From Variovorax paradoxus NBRC 15149 (GTDB lineage: Bacteria > Pseudomonadota > Gammaproteobacteria > Burkholderiales > Burkholderiaceae_C): a stretch of DNA of 64,000 bases. A program made the position numbers and the translations under genes. Position 1 is the first letter of the stretch. Every line of letters begins with the position of its first letter. The stretch lies in contig NZ_BCUT01000005.1 of the NCBI RefSeq assembly GCF_001591365.1, forward strand, positions 682,001-746,000. The letters are read 5' to 3'. Below, piece after piece: positions 7,465 through 15,733 of the stretch. The notes under the pieces are model-generated. The model made no database searches. It saw nothing but the letters and a program-made list of their open reading frames with translations, and was not told the origin of the DNA.

Positions 7465-9243
7465 TCAGTGGGCTTGTTCGGCGGCGAGGCTGTCCAGCAG
7501 GTGCTGGAAGGCCTGCACGGCCAATTGAATGTCGTCGTTGGTGCTCGATTCGAGCGGGTTGTGGCTGATGCCCGAGTTGATGCCGCGCACAAAGAGCATG
7601 GCCTGCGGCATCACCTCGTGCAGCTTCATCGCGTCGTGGCCGGCGCCGCTGGGCATGCGAAAGAGCGGCACGCCGAGCGATTCGACCGCCTTTTCCCAGC
7701 GTTGCTGCCATGCGGGCGCGCTGGGTGCGGCGGCCGCGCGCATGGCTTCCTCGATGACGAAGCGCACGCCGCGGCGGTCGGCAATCTCCTGCAGCGCGGC
7801 CAGCACGTCGCGCACCACGGCGTCGCGCTGCGGATCGTTGGGCGCGCGGATGTCGAGGCTGAACTTGCAGCGTCCGGGCACCACGTTGATCGAGCCGCTC
7901 GGCACTTCGAGCATGCCCACGGTGGCGACGGAATCGCCGTCCTTTGCCGCGCGCTGCTCGGCGAAGAGGATCAGTTCGGCCACTGCGGCGGCGGCATCGC
8001 GGCGCCGGCCCATCGGCGTGGTGCCGGCATGGCTGGCCATGCCGATCATCTCGCCCACGTAGCGCACGCCGCCGTTGATGGAGGTGACGATGCCCAGGGG
8101 GATGTCGAGCTCGGTGAGCACCGGCCCCTGCTCGATGTGCACCTCGACGAAGCCGAGGTAGCGCGCCGGGTCGCGCTGGATCTTCGGAATGTCTTCTTCC
8201 TTCAGGCCCGCGTGCCGCATGGCCTCGCGCATCGTGATGCCGTCGGCATCCTTCTGGTCGAGCCAGCGCGGGTCGAAGTGGCCGATGAGCGCGCCCGAGC
8301 CCAGGAAGGTGGCCTTGTAGCGCTGGCCTTCTTCCTCGGCAAAGCCCACCACCTCGAACGCGAACGGCAGGCGCCGGCCCTGGCGCTTGAGTTCGCGCAC
8401 GCAGGCTACGGCCACGAAGATGCCCAGGCGGCCGTCGTACTTGCCGCCGTTGCGCACGGTGTCGTAGTGCGAGCCGGTGAGCAGCGCCTTGGCACCGGGC
8501 GTGGCGCCTTCGTAGCGGCCGACCACGTTGCCGACGGCATCGATGTGCACCGAGTCGAAGCCGCAGTCGCGCATCAGGCCGGAAATTTGTGCAGCGCAGG
8601 CGCGGTGCGCATCGGTCAGGTAGGTGACGGTGAGCTGGCCTTTCTCGGCGTAGCCCGGGTCGGTGTGCGCCGAGAGCGCTTCGTGCCAATCCCAGACGTC
8701 GTTGCCGAGCGAGACGTCGGCGCCGAACTTGTCATTGAGCCGGATCTCGGCGATGCGGTGGATGTTGCGCAGCGCCTCGCCCAGCTCGAAGTCCGGGTGA
8801 TGGTGCAGCCGGCGCTCGAAGGTGTCGATGATCTCGCGCTTGGAAAGCCCGGTGCCGCGCGGCCCGCGCACCGCCAGGATGAACGGGAAGCCGAACTTCG
8901 CGTTGTAGTCGGCATTGAGCTGCTGGATCTTCGCGAACTCTTCGGGCGTGCAGTCGGTGAGGCCGGCCTTGCCTTGCTCATGGGTCGATTCGGCCGTGAG
9001 CGTCTTGCTGACCATGGCCTTGCCCGCGAGCTCGGGGTGGGCGCGGATCAGGCCCAGCTTTTCGTCGGTCGAGGCCGCGGCCACCGCCTGCACGAGCGCA
9101 TGCTTCAGGTGCGCGAGCGAGCGGAACGGGCGCGCCGCGAGCGCGCGCTCGGCGATCCACGGCGAATGTTCGTAGGTGCCGTCGAGCAGCGCCACGGCAT
9201 CGCCCGGCGCGGCGGCATTCAGTTGGTCGAGGGTCAGGCTCAT
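7465..9243 (-). CDS. Fused OHCU decarboxylase (UraD) - allantoate amidohydrolase (AllC-like)
   Basis: A 592-residue fusion of two purine-catabolic enzymes. Residues 1-170 are the OHCU decarboxylase that yields (S)-allantoin, with His69 in the HPELAG motif, Glu89 in STHEQGKAGL and FGFPFILAVRG (117-127). Residues from about 200 are an M20-type allantoate amidohydrolase/N-carbamoylase: GSHYDTV (His259), GGKYDGRLG (Asp270, bridging metal ligand), FAEEEGQRY (Glu303/304) and a late SGAGHDAM His. The steps are separated in the pathway by allantoinase, encoded immediately upstream (puuE). The ATG overlaps the puuE stop as ATGA, and the reading frame is continuous with no sign of a frameshift. Confidence 0.95.
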   Translation of the reverse strand: MSLTLDQLNAAAPGDAVALLDGTYEHSPWIAERALAARPFRSLAHLKHALVQAVAAASTDEKLGLIRAHPELAGKAMVSKTLTAESTHEQGKAGLTDCTPEEFAKIQQLNADYNAKFGFPFILAVRGPRGTGLSKREIIDTFERRLHHHPDFELGEALRNIHRIAEIRLNDKFGADVSLGNDVWDWHEALSAHTDPGYAEKGQLTVTYLTDAHRACAAQISGLMRDCGFDSVHIDAVGNVVGRYEGATPGAKALLTGSHYDTVRNGGKYDGRLGIFVAVACVRELKRQGRRLPFAFEVVGFAEEEGQRYKATFLGSGALIGHFDPRWLDQKDADGITMREAMRHAGLKEEDIPKIQRDPARYLGFVEVHIEQGPVLTELDIPLGIVTSINGGVRYVGEMIGMASHAGTTPMGRRRDAAAAVAELILFAEQRAAKDGDSVATVGMLEVPSGSINVVPGRCKFSLDIRAPNDPQRDAVVRDVLAALQEIADRRGVRFVIEEAMRAAAAPSAPAWQQRWEKAVESLGVPLFRMPSGAGHDAMKLHEVMPQAMLFVRGINSGISHNPLESSTNDDIQLAVQAFQHLLDSLAAEQAH

Positions 9244-10217
9244 GACGGGTCTCCGGTGGCGGCCGCTTCGTAAGGATGGGCCTGCTTCCAGTGGCGCGCG
9301 ATGTCCACGCGCCGGCAGACCCACACGTCCTCGTGCTGGCCGATGTGATCGAGAAAGCGCTGCAGCGCGGTGATGCGGCCGGGCCGCCCGAGCAGGCGGC
9401 AGTGCATGCCGATGCTCATCATCTTGGGGCTGTTGTCGCCCTGCGGATCGCCTTCGGCATAGAGCGCGTCGAAGCTGTCCTTCATGTACTGGAAGAACGG
9501 GTCGGCGTGCGAGTAGCCCTGCGGCAGCGCAAAGCGCATGTCGTTGCAGTCGAGCGTGTAGGGCACGATGAGCTGCGGCACCACGGTGCCGTCGGTCTTC
9601 TGCACTTTCATCCAGAAGGGCAGGTCGTCGCCGTAGTAGTCGCTGTCGTACTCGAAGCCGCCGTAGTCGGCCACGAGGCGGCGCGTGCGCGGGCTGTCGC
9701 GGCCGGTGTACCAGCCCAGGGCGCGCTCGCCGGTGAGCTTTTCGATCGCTTCCATGCCCAGGCGCATGTGCTCGCGCTCGGTGGCCTCGTCGAGGTTCTG
9801 GTAGTGGATCCAGCGCCAGCCGTGGCAGGCGATCTCGTGGCCGAGTTCCTTGAAGGCCGCGGCCAGCTCGGGGTAGCGTTCGAGCGCCATGCCCACGCCG
9901 AACACGGTGAGCGGCAGGCCGCGCTTTTCGAACTCGCGCAGGATGCGCCAGACGCCGGCGCGCGAGCCGTATTCGTAGATGCCTTCCATGCTGATGTGCC
10001 GGTCCGGAAAGCTTGCCGGGTTGAACATCTCGGAAAGGAACTGCTCGGAGCCCGCGTCGCCGTGCAGCGTGGCGTTCTCGCCGCCCTCTTCGTAGTTGAG
10101 GACGAACTGCACCGCGATGCGCGCGCCGCCGGGCCACTGGGCATGGGGCGGATTGCGGCCGTAGCCGACGAGGTCGCGCGGGTAGGGCAGGGTGGTGTCG
10201 TAGACGGTCATGGGCAT
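9240..10217 (-). CDS. puuE: Allantoinase PuuE (polysaccharide-deacetylase-like)
   Basis: A 325-residue NodB-fold allantoinase, opening allantoin to allantoate. This metal-dependent type is unrelated to the AllB amidohydrolase. Motifs seen are the opening YPRDLVGYGRNPPHAQWP, NYEEGGE in place of the deacetylase Asp-Asp motif, EIACHGWRW (His motif), and YTGRDSPRTRRLV with YDSDYYGDDLPFW. The gene starts 4 bases after the GntR stop and overlaps the next gene by 4 bases, so it is an internal cistron of the GntR-puuE-uraD/allC-M20 operon. ATG at 10217 is chosen; ATG at 10211 is equally possible. Confidence 0.95.
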   Translation of the reverse strand: MPMTVYDTTLPYPRDLVGYGRNPPHAQWPGGARIAVQFVLNYEEGGENATLHGDAGSEQFLSEMFNPASFPDRHISMEGIYEYGSRAGVWRILREFEKRGLPLTVFGVGMALERYPELAAAFKELGHEIACHGWRWIHYQNLDEATEREHMRLGMEAIEKLTGERALGWYTGRDSPRTRRLVADYGGFEYDSDYYGDDLPFWMKVQKTDGTVVPQLIVPYTLDCNDMRFALPQGYSHADPFFQYMKDSFDALYAEGDPQGDNSPKMMSIGMHCRLLGRPGRITALQRFLDHIGQHEDVWVCRRVDIARHWKQAHPYEAAATGDPS

Positions 10218-10221
10218 TCGT

Positions 10222-10896
10222 TCAGGACAGGGCGAGCGAGATGTCGTTGGTGGGCACCTTGCGGTCGAAGGTGAGGTTGGCCTCGACGTGTTCCAGGTGT
10301 TCGGTCATGAGGCGCACGGCGCGCTCCTCGTCGCGCGCGGCCAGCGCCTTCACGATGTCGGCGTGCTCGTCGTTCGAGTGCTCGGCCGCGCTGGTGCTCT
10401 GGTACATGAGCGTGATGAGGGCGCAGCGCGAGATCAGCTCGCCGAGGATCTGCGCCAGCACCTGGTTGCCCATGAGCTCGGCCATGCGCACGTGGAAGTC
10501 GCCGAGCAGTTCGGTGCGGCCCGAGATGTCCTCGCCCGACACCGCGGATTTTTCGAGCGCCACGTGCTCCTTCAGCGCCTTGATCTTGGCCGGCGTGACG
10601 GTGCGCACGAACTCGCGCGTCATCTCGGCCTCGAGCATGCGGCGCACCGCGAACACCTGCCTGGCTTCGTCGACGGCCGGCGCTGCCACGAAGGCGCCGC
10701 GCGCGGGCTCCAGGCGGATGAGCTTGTTCTGCGACAGCTGGAACAGCGCCTGGCGCACCAGCGTGCGCGACACGCCGAAGTGGTCGGCCAGCTTCTGCTC
10801 GGCCAGCTTGGTGCCGGGCTGCAGCCGGTGGTCGACGATCGCCTTGGTGAGCGCGTCGACGATCGAACGGGTGGTGGAGGACTCCATGTTTTTCAT
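10222..10896 (-). CDS. GntR-family (FCD/FadR-type) regulator, likely of purine catabolism
   Basis: A 224-residue regulator with an N-terminal winged HTH (LAEQKLADHFGVSRTLVRQA, about residues 38-57) and an all-helical FCD ligand domain (about 80-210). First gene of the operon with puuE, the UraD-AllC fusion and the M20 gene; divergent from uraH. A TGTATACA palindrome sits 22 bases upstream of the chosen start, so autoregulation is likely, and the same site occurs before puuD and the NCS1 permease. The ATG at 10896 (MKNMESSTT) is preferred over 10992, because the longer frame would run through the operator and the uraH leader. The ligand (allantoin, allantoate, urate) is unknown. Confidence 0.93.
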   Translation of the reverse strand: MKNMESSTTRSIVDALTKAIVDHRLQPGTKLAEQKLADHFGVSRTLVRQALFQLSQNKLIRLEPARGAFVAAPAVDEARQVFAVRRMLEAEMTREFVRTVTPAKIKALKEHVALEKSAVSGEDISGRTELLGDFHVRMAELMGNQVLAQILGELISRCALITLMYQSTSAAEHSNDEHADIVKALAARDEERAVRLMTEHLEHVEANLTFDRKVPTNDISLALS

Positions 10897-10917
10897 GATA
10901 GACCCAAAGCCGGTAAC

Positions 10918-10925
10918 TGTATACA
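10918..10925. promoter_or_regulatory. Putative GntR operator TGTATACA between GntR and uraH
   Basis: Palindrome TGTATACA in the 82-base divergent region. The plus-strand context AACTGTATACACTTT is identical over 15 bases to that at the puuD leader, and GTCCAC follows both a few bases later. It is placed to control both directions. Confidence 0.6.
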
Positions 10926-10978
10926 CTTTTGTCCACCGGAATTTCCCGCACCTGATTCGACCTTCGAAGGAGCGCCCC

Positions 10979-11329
10979 ATGGGCTTGAGCACTCACGTAC
11001 TGGACACGATGCACGGCGGCCCCGCGGCCGGCATGGAGGTGGCGCTGTACACCACCCAAGGCGAGGACGCCACGCTGGTGAAGCGCTTCACGCTGAATTC
11101 GGACGGCCGCAGCGACGGGCCGCTCTACGACAACCACTCGCTCAAGGCCGGCACCTACCGGCTGGTGTTCGACGTGGCGGGCTACTTCAAGGCGCGCGGC
11201 GTGAAGCTGCCCGAGCCGAACTTCCTCAACAAGGTGTCGCTGGACTTCGGCGTGGCCCACACCGACCAGCACTACCACGTGCCGCTGCTCGTGAGCCCGT
11301 GGAGCTACTCGACCTACCGCGGGTCCTGA
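10979..11329 (+). CDS. uraH: 5-Hydroxyisourate hydrolase (transthyretin-like)
   Basis: A 116-residue transthyretin-like enzyme that hydrolyses 5-hydroxyisourate, the product of PuuD, to OHCU, the substrate of UraD. Family signs are THVLDTMHGGPAAGM at the N-terminus, SDGRSDGPL, the HYHVPLLVSP region and the diagnostic C-terminal tetrapeptide YRGS. There is no signal peptide, so it is cytoplasmic. GAAGGAG lies about 10 bases before the ATG. It is transcribed away from the GntR/puuE operon from the shared operator region. Confidence 0.97.
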   Translation: MGLSTHVLDTMHGGPAAGMEVALYTTQGEDATLVKRFTLNSDGRSDGPLYDNHSLKAGTYRLVFDVAGYFKARGVKLPEPNFLNKVSLDFGVAHTDQHYHVPLLVSPWSYSTYRGS

Positions 11330-11333
11330 GGTG

Positions 11334-11846
11334 TCAATCCCCCTGGGACTGCCCTTCGGTGAGGGTGTCGAGCTGGAAGCGCCCGCTCTTGTCCCACAGC
11401 CAGGTGTCGGTCCAGGTGACCGGGCCGAGGCGCGTGGCGGCGGGGAAGGGCGCGGCCTGCAGCACGGCGCGTTCGATCTCGGCGATGACCTCGGGCGCAT
11501 GCTTGGGCGCGCGCATCCAGTGCATCGACACCACGCGGCCGCCGGCATCGAGGTTCACCTGCAGCGTGCCCACGGCATAGAGCAGCGGCGGCAGCTGGCC
11601 GCCGTAGATGCGCGAGCGGTTGATCTCGTAGATGTGGCGCGCGGCATCGCGCCGGTAGTCGCGCGCGGTGGTCGCGTTCGATGCGCGCGGCGCGGGGCCG
11701 CTGGCGCTGCGGTCGGCCGTGGCCCCGCTCAGCTGGCCGGGCACAGAACCGGCGCCGGGGCCGGTGGTGCCGCATCCGGCGATCCAGAGGGCGCAGAGGG
11801 AAGAGGCAAGAAGGGCGAGGCGGCGCGGCGTAAGCTGACGGTTCAT
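11334..11846 (-). CDS. Predicted lipoprotein with TonB-C-like domain
   Basis: A 170-residue protein with a lipoprotein signal: MNRQLTPRRLALLASSL then the lipobox WIAGC with Cys25. A Gly/Ala/Ser-rich linker (about 26-70) leads to a small domain with VGTLQVNLDAGGRVVSMHW and AVLQAAPFPA. This resembles the C-terminal domain of TonB-family proteins but there is no TonB membrane anchor. The start at 11846 is chosen because the signal begins there. The gene converges on uraH with only 4 bases between the stops and probably has nothing to do with purines. Function unknown. Confidence 0.8.
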   Translation of the reverse strand: MNRQLTPRRLALLASSLCALWIAGCGTTGPGAGSVPGQLSGATADRSASGPAPRASNATTARDYRRDAARHIYEINRSRIYGGQLPPLLYAVGTLQVNLDAGGRVVSMHWMRAPKHAPEVIAEIERAVLQAAPFPAATRLGPVTWTDTWLWDKSGRFQLDTLTEGQSQGD

Positions 11847-11899
11847 CGCCGGGTTTATACAGTGAGTCACGCGCATCCCCGCAACCGAAGGTATCGAGA

Positions 11900-12706
11900 A
11901 TGAACGGCTTGGTCGATCAGCTGCTGGCGCGCCTCGCCCGCGAACACGCGGTGCTGGTGCGCGTCGAATCCACGCAGGGCTCGGCGCCGCGCGAGGCGGG
12001 CACCTGGATGGCGGTGTGGGCCGAAGGGCTCACGGGCACCATCGGCGGCGGCCAGCTCGAATTCCAGGCCACGCGGGAAGCGCGCGAACTGCTCGCGGGG
12101 CGGCGCACGATCGACGGCATCGAGCGCTATCCGCTTGGCCCGAGCCTGGGCCAGTGCTGCGGCGGCGTGATGTTTCTCTCTTACCGCCGCATCACGGCGG
12201 CCGATGCGCCGGTCTTGCAGCGTGAACTGGTTGCACAGCTCCAGCCCGTGGCGCTGTTCGGCGGCGGCCATGTGGGCGCTGCGCTCGCGCGGCTGCTGGC
12301 CAGCCTGCCGTTTTCGGTGCGCTGGATCGACAGCCGCGACGGCGTGTTTCCCGACGCACTGCCCGCGCAGATCGAGACCGAGCATTCCGAGCCCGTGCAG
12401 GACGCCGTGGCCGGGCTCGCGCCGGGCAGCCGCGTGCTCATCATGAGCTTCAGCCACGCCGAAGACCTGGACATCGTCATCGCCTGCCTCAAGCGCCTGC
12501 GCACGCATGGCGACCTGCCCTACATCGGCCTGATCGGCAGCAAGACCAAGTGGGCCACCTTCAGCCACCGGCTCGAGGCGCGCGGCTTCAGGCCCGAGGA
12601 ACTGGCGCGCATCACCTGCCCGATCGGCGTGCCCGGCATCACCGGCAAGGAGCCCGAGGTGATCGCGGTGGCGGTGGCGGCACAGTTGTTGCAATCGCTG
12701 GGCTGA
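11900..12706 (+). CDS. xdhC: Xanthine dehydrogenase accessory protein XdhC
   Basis: A 268-residue chaperone that binds molybdenum cofactor, protects it and delivers it in sulfurated form to xanthine dehydrogenase. The N-terminal domain has RVESTQGSAPREAGTWM and the conserved cysteine pair in GPSLGQCCGGVM. The C-terminal Rossmann-like part has VALFGGGHVGAALARLL and YIGLIGSKTKWATFSHRL. The target XdhA/XdhB subunits are encoded about 29 kb away at 41691-45763, an unusual separation, with the NRPS cluster and other operons between. GAAGG-type ribosome bases precede the ATG. Confidence 0.95.
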   Translation: MNGLVDQLLARLAREHAVLVRVESTQGSAPREAGTWMAVWAEGLTGTIGGGQLEFQATREARELLAGRRTIDGIERYPLGPSLGQCCGGVMFLSYRRITAADAPVLQRELVAQLQPVALFGGGHVGAALARLLASLPFSVRWIDSRDGVFPDALPAQIETEHSEPVQDAVAGLAPGSRVLIMSFSHAEDLDIVIACLKRLRTHGDLPYIGLIGSKTKWATFSHRLEARGFRPEELARITCPIGVPGITGKEPEVIAVAVAAQLLQSLG

Positions 12707-12762
12707 ACAGGGTTTTCCCGGCGGCGACGCCTTCAAAAAAGCATCCCGCCACTTGCCAAAAC

Positions 12763-12770
12763 TGTATACA
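12763..12770. promoter_or_regulatory. Putative GntR operator TGTATACA upstream of puuD
   Basis: TGTATACA within AACTGTATACACTTT, identical over 15 bases to the uraH-side site and in the same orientation relative to the gene. It lies 160 bases before the puuD ATG. The remaining leader (12771-12929) holds a GC-rich inverted repeat at about 12879-12910 (CGGCGC/GCGCCG, CCCC/GGGG) with no T-run. Confidence 0.6.
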
Positions 12771-12929
12771 CTTTCGGTCCACAACAAGCCGCAGCGGAGC
12801 GAGGCCCATTTCATGGAGCCTGCGTTCGCGGCACTTTCTCTGCTTACAGCGCCCGCAGTGGTGAGCAGGCTGAAGAAACCCCTTCGCGGCGCCCCCACGC
12901 GCCGACGGGGTTGAGAGAGAGCACCACAC

Positions 12930-14135
12930 ATGGAAAGCTATTACCTCGACTGGGCCAACCTGCTGCTGCGCTGGGTCCACGTCATCACCGCCATCGCCTG
13001 GATCGGCGCCTCCTTCTACTTCGTGATGCTGGACAACAGCCTCGAGAAGCCGCAAGACCCCGAGTCGCTCGACAAGGGCGTGGGCGGCGAGCAATGGGCC
13101 GTGCACGGCGGCGGCTTCTACAACATGCAGAAGTACGCGCTGGCGCCCAAGCGGCTGCCGGACCACCTGCACTGGTCGTACTGGGAGAGCTACAGCACCT
13201 GGCTCACGGGCTTTGCGCTCTTCACCATGTCGTACCTGTGGAACGCCAGCACCTACCTGATCGACAAGTCGAAGATGGACTGGCAGCCCGGCGCCGCCAT
13301 TGGCGTGGCGCTGGCTTTCTTCGTGGTGTTCTGGATGGTCTACGACGGCATCTGCCAGGTCTTCGGCCGCCGCAAGAACGGCGACACCATCGTCGGTGTG
13401 CTGATCGCGCTCTTCATCGTGTTTGCGACCTGGCTCGCCTGCCAGTGGTTCGCGGGCCGTGCGGCCTTCCTGCTGGTGGGCGCGATGATGGCCACCACGA
13501 TGAGCGGCAACGTGTTCTTCTGGATCATTCCGGGCCAGCGCAAGAACGTGCAGGCGCTGCGCGAAGGCCGGCCGGTCGATCCGGTGCACGGCCAGCGCGG
13601 CAAGCAGCGCAGCGTGCACAACACCTACTTCACGCTGCCGGTGCTGTTCGCGATGCTGAGCAACCACTACAGCTTCACCTACACGCACAAGTACAACTGG
13701 ATCGTGCTGCTGCTGATCATGCTCGGCGGCGCGGCCATTCGCCAGTTCTTCGTGGTGCGGCACCGCTTCAAGCTCGGCAACGCGGGCAACCCGCTGCCCT
13801 ATGCGCTGATCGGCATCGTGGTGCTGGGGCTCACCATCGTCTGGATGAAGCCCGAGCCGGCGGCCGCGCCTGTGGCTGCGGCAGCAGCGCCCGCCGTGGC
13901 GTTCAAGGACGTGCAGAAGGTGCTCGAGCAGCGCTGCTTCATGTGCCACGGCGAGGCCACGCAGATGAAGAACGTGCGCGTCGATTCGCCCGACCAGGTG
14001 GCGGCGCATGCGCAGGCCATCTACCAGCAGGTGGTGGTCACGAAGATCATGCCGATGAACAACGCGACCGGCATCACCGACGAAGAACGCGCGCTGATCG
14101 GCCGCTGGTTCCAGGCCGGCGCCAAGACCAACTAG
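12930..14135 (+). CDS. puuD: Membrane-bound urate hydroxylase PuuD with cytochrome c domain
   Basis: A 401-residue integral membrane protein that oxidises urate to 5-hydroxyisourate and passes electrons to the respiratory chain instead of making H2O2. It opens LDWANLLLRWVHVITAIAWIGASFYF (residues 7-32), and about eight membrane segments follow. An Ala/Pro-rich linker (about 307-322) leads to a c-type cytochrome domain with CFMCH (336-340) and a Met-rich axial region KIMPMNNATG. UraH and UraD supply the next steps. The 223-base leader carries the shared TGTATACA operator. Confidence 0.95.
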   Translation: MESYYLDWANLLLRWVHVITAIAWIGASFYFVMLDNSLEKPQDPESLDKGVGGEQWAVHGGGFYNMQKYALAPKRLPDHLHWSYWESYSTWLTGFALFTMSYLWNASTYLIDKSKMDWQPGAAIGVALAFFVVFWMVYDGICQVFGRRKNGDTIVGVLIALFIVFATWLACQWFAGRAAFLLVGAMMATTMSGNVFFWIIPGQRKNVQALREGRPVDPVHGQRGKQRSVHNTYFTLPVLFAMLSNHYSFTYTHKYNWIVLLLIMLGGAAIRQFFVVRHRFKLGNAGNPLPYALIGIVVLGLTIVWMKPEPAAAPVAAAAAPAVAFKDVQKVLEQRCFMCHGEATQMKNVRVDSPDQVAAHAQAIYQQVVVTKIMPMNNATGITDEERALIGRWFQAGAKTN

Positions 14136-14213
14136 CTGGATTGGACAGTGACCGCGGTCAAGAGAGCCGGCCGCCCTTCGCCGCACAATCGCCCGATGGA
14201 GACAAAGCAAGCC

Positions 14214-15554
14214 ATGACCGCATCGAACCCTTCCTTCGGCCCCGCACCCGATCCGCGCGAAACCCCGCGCGCCTTCCTCGAACATCTCTACCGCGTGGCG
14301 GTGGACCGCGCGCTGCCGCTGTCCACGCTGGGCGCGCACCTGCCCAAGCCGCCCAAGGGCCGCACGCTGGTGCTGGGCGCGGGCAAGGCGGGCGGCTCGA
14401 TGGTGCAGGCGCTCGAGGCCCTGTGGCCGGCCGATGCGCCGCTGTCGGGCCTGGTCGTCACGCGCTACGACCACATCCCGCCGCGCCCCGAGGGCGTGCC
14501 GCAGCGCATCGAGCTCGTCGAGGCCGCGCATCCGGTGCCCGATGCGGCGGGGCAGCAGGCGGCGGCGCGCATCCTCGCGCTCGCGCAAGGCCTCACGGCC
14601 GACGACCTCGTGCTGTGCCTGATCTCCGGCGGCGGCTCCTCGCTGCTGGTGCTGCCGGCCGAAGGCCTCACGCTCGAGGACAAGCAGCGCATCAACAAGC
14701 AGCTGCTCGACAGCGGCGCCGGCATCGGCGAGATGAACTGCGTGCGCAAGCACCTCTCGCGCATCAAGGGCGGCCGTCTGGCGGCGGCCTGCGCGCCGGC
14801 GCGCGTGGTCACGCTCACCATCAGCGACGTGCCGGGCGACGATCCGGCCGTCATCGCGAGCGGCCCCACGGTGCCCGATGCCACCACCTGCGCCGATGCG
14901 CTGGCCATCCTCGACCGCTACGGCATCGAAGTGCCGGCGCCGGTGCGCGCGCAGCTCGAAAGCGGCGAGCTCGAAACCCCGAAGCCGGGCGATGCGGTGT
15001 TCGCGGGTCATGAAGTCCACCTGATCGCCACGCCCCAGCAGTCGCTCGAAGCAGCGGCCAAGGCGGCGCGCGAGGCCGGCATCGAGGCGCACATCCTCAG
15101 CGACGAGATCGAAGGCGAATCGCGCGAGGTCGGCAAGGTGCATGCGGCCCTGGCGCGCGCCGTGGCGCACCGCGGCCAGCCGTTTGCGCGGCCCTGCGTG
15201 ATTCTTTCGGGCGGCGAGACCACGGTGACCATTCGCCCGCGCCAGCCCGGCCAGGCCAAGGGCCGGGGCGGGCGGGCCGGCGAGCTGTGCATGGGCCTGG
15301 CCGGCGCGCTCATGGGCCAGCCGCAGGTCTGGGCGCTGGCGGCCGACACCGACGGCATCGACGGCGTGGAAGACAACGCCGGCGCCTTCGTCACGCCCGA
15401 CACGCTGGCGCGTGCCAGCGCGGCCGGCAGGAAGCTGTCGGACCACCTCGACCGCAACGACGCGTACGGCTACTTCGACGCGATCGGCGACCTGTTCGTG
15501 ACCGGCCCGACCAACACCAACGTCAACGACTTCCGCGCGCTGCTGATCCTGTAG
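14214..15554 (+). CDS. ttuD: Glycerate 2-kinase, MOFRL family
   Basis: A 446-residue kinase that phosphorylates D-glycerate, here probably to 2-phosphoglycerate. The N-terminal domain (DUF4147) has LVLGAGKAGGSMVQA (about residues 53-67) and LISGGGSSLL. The C-terminal MOFRL motif is clear: LSGGETTV, then DTDGIDG and GPTNTNVND close to the end. Glyoxylate from ureidoglycolate can enter central metabolism through tartronate semialdehyde and glycerate, so a kinase fits here, though no carboligase or reductase is seen. ATG at 14214 follows GGAGACAAAG; ATG 14196 and GTG 14148 are longer alternatives. Confidence 0.92.
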   Translation: MTASNPSFGPAPDPRETPRAFLEHLYRVAVDRALPLSTLGAHLPKPPKGRTLVLGAGKAGGSMVQALEALWPADAPLSGLVVTRYDHIPPRPEGVPQRIELVEAAHPVPDAAGQQAAARILALAQGLTADDLVLCLISGGGSSLLVLPAEGLTLEDKQRINKQLLDSGAGIGEMNCVRKHLSRIKGGRLAAACAPARVVTLTISDVPGDDPAVIASGPTVPDATTCADALAILDRYGIEVPAPVRAQLESGELETPKPGDAVFAGHEVHLIATPQQSLEAAAKAAREAGIEAHILSDEIEGESREVGKVHAALARAVAHRGQPFARPCVILSGGETTVTIRPRQPGQAKGRGGRAGELCMGLAGALMGQPQVWALAADTDGIDGVEDNAGAFVTPDTLARASAAGRKLSDHLDRNDAYGYFDAIGDLFVTGPTNTNVNDFRALLIL

Positions 15555-15733
15555 CGGCTGCAATGGCAAAAGGGGCCGGTTTCCCGGCGCCGGCGGGTTT
15601 GGCGAACTCGGGTTAATCTATGCACCCGGCGGCAATTTGCCGCCGTTGTCGCAAGCGCACCTTCCGGGTGCCGCGCCGCGCACCCAGATTTCCCCTTTTC
15701 ACCATCATCCAGTCCTCGAAGGAAAAGTTCGCC

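Noticed and set aside
12753-12770. TTGCCA and TATACA as a -35/-10 pair at the puuD site
   Set aside because: Only about 6 bases separate them, far from 16-18, and the TGTATACA palindrome is better explained as an operator.
12639-15569. A 976-codon minus-strand frame opposite puuD and the glycerate kinase
   Set aside because: Repetitive His/Arg/Asp text typical of the antisense of GC-rich genes; both plus-strand genes are solid.
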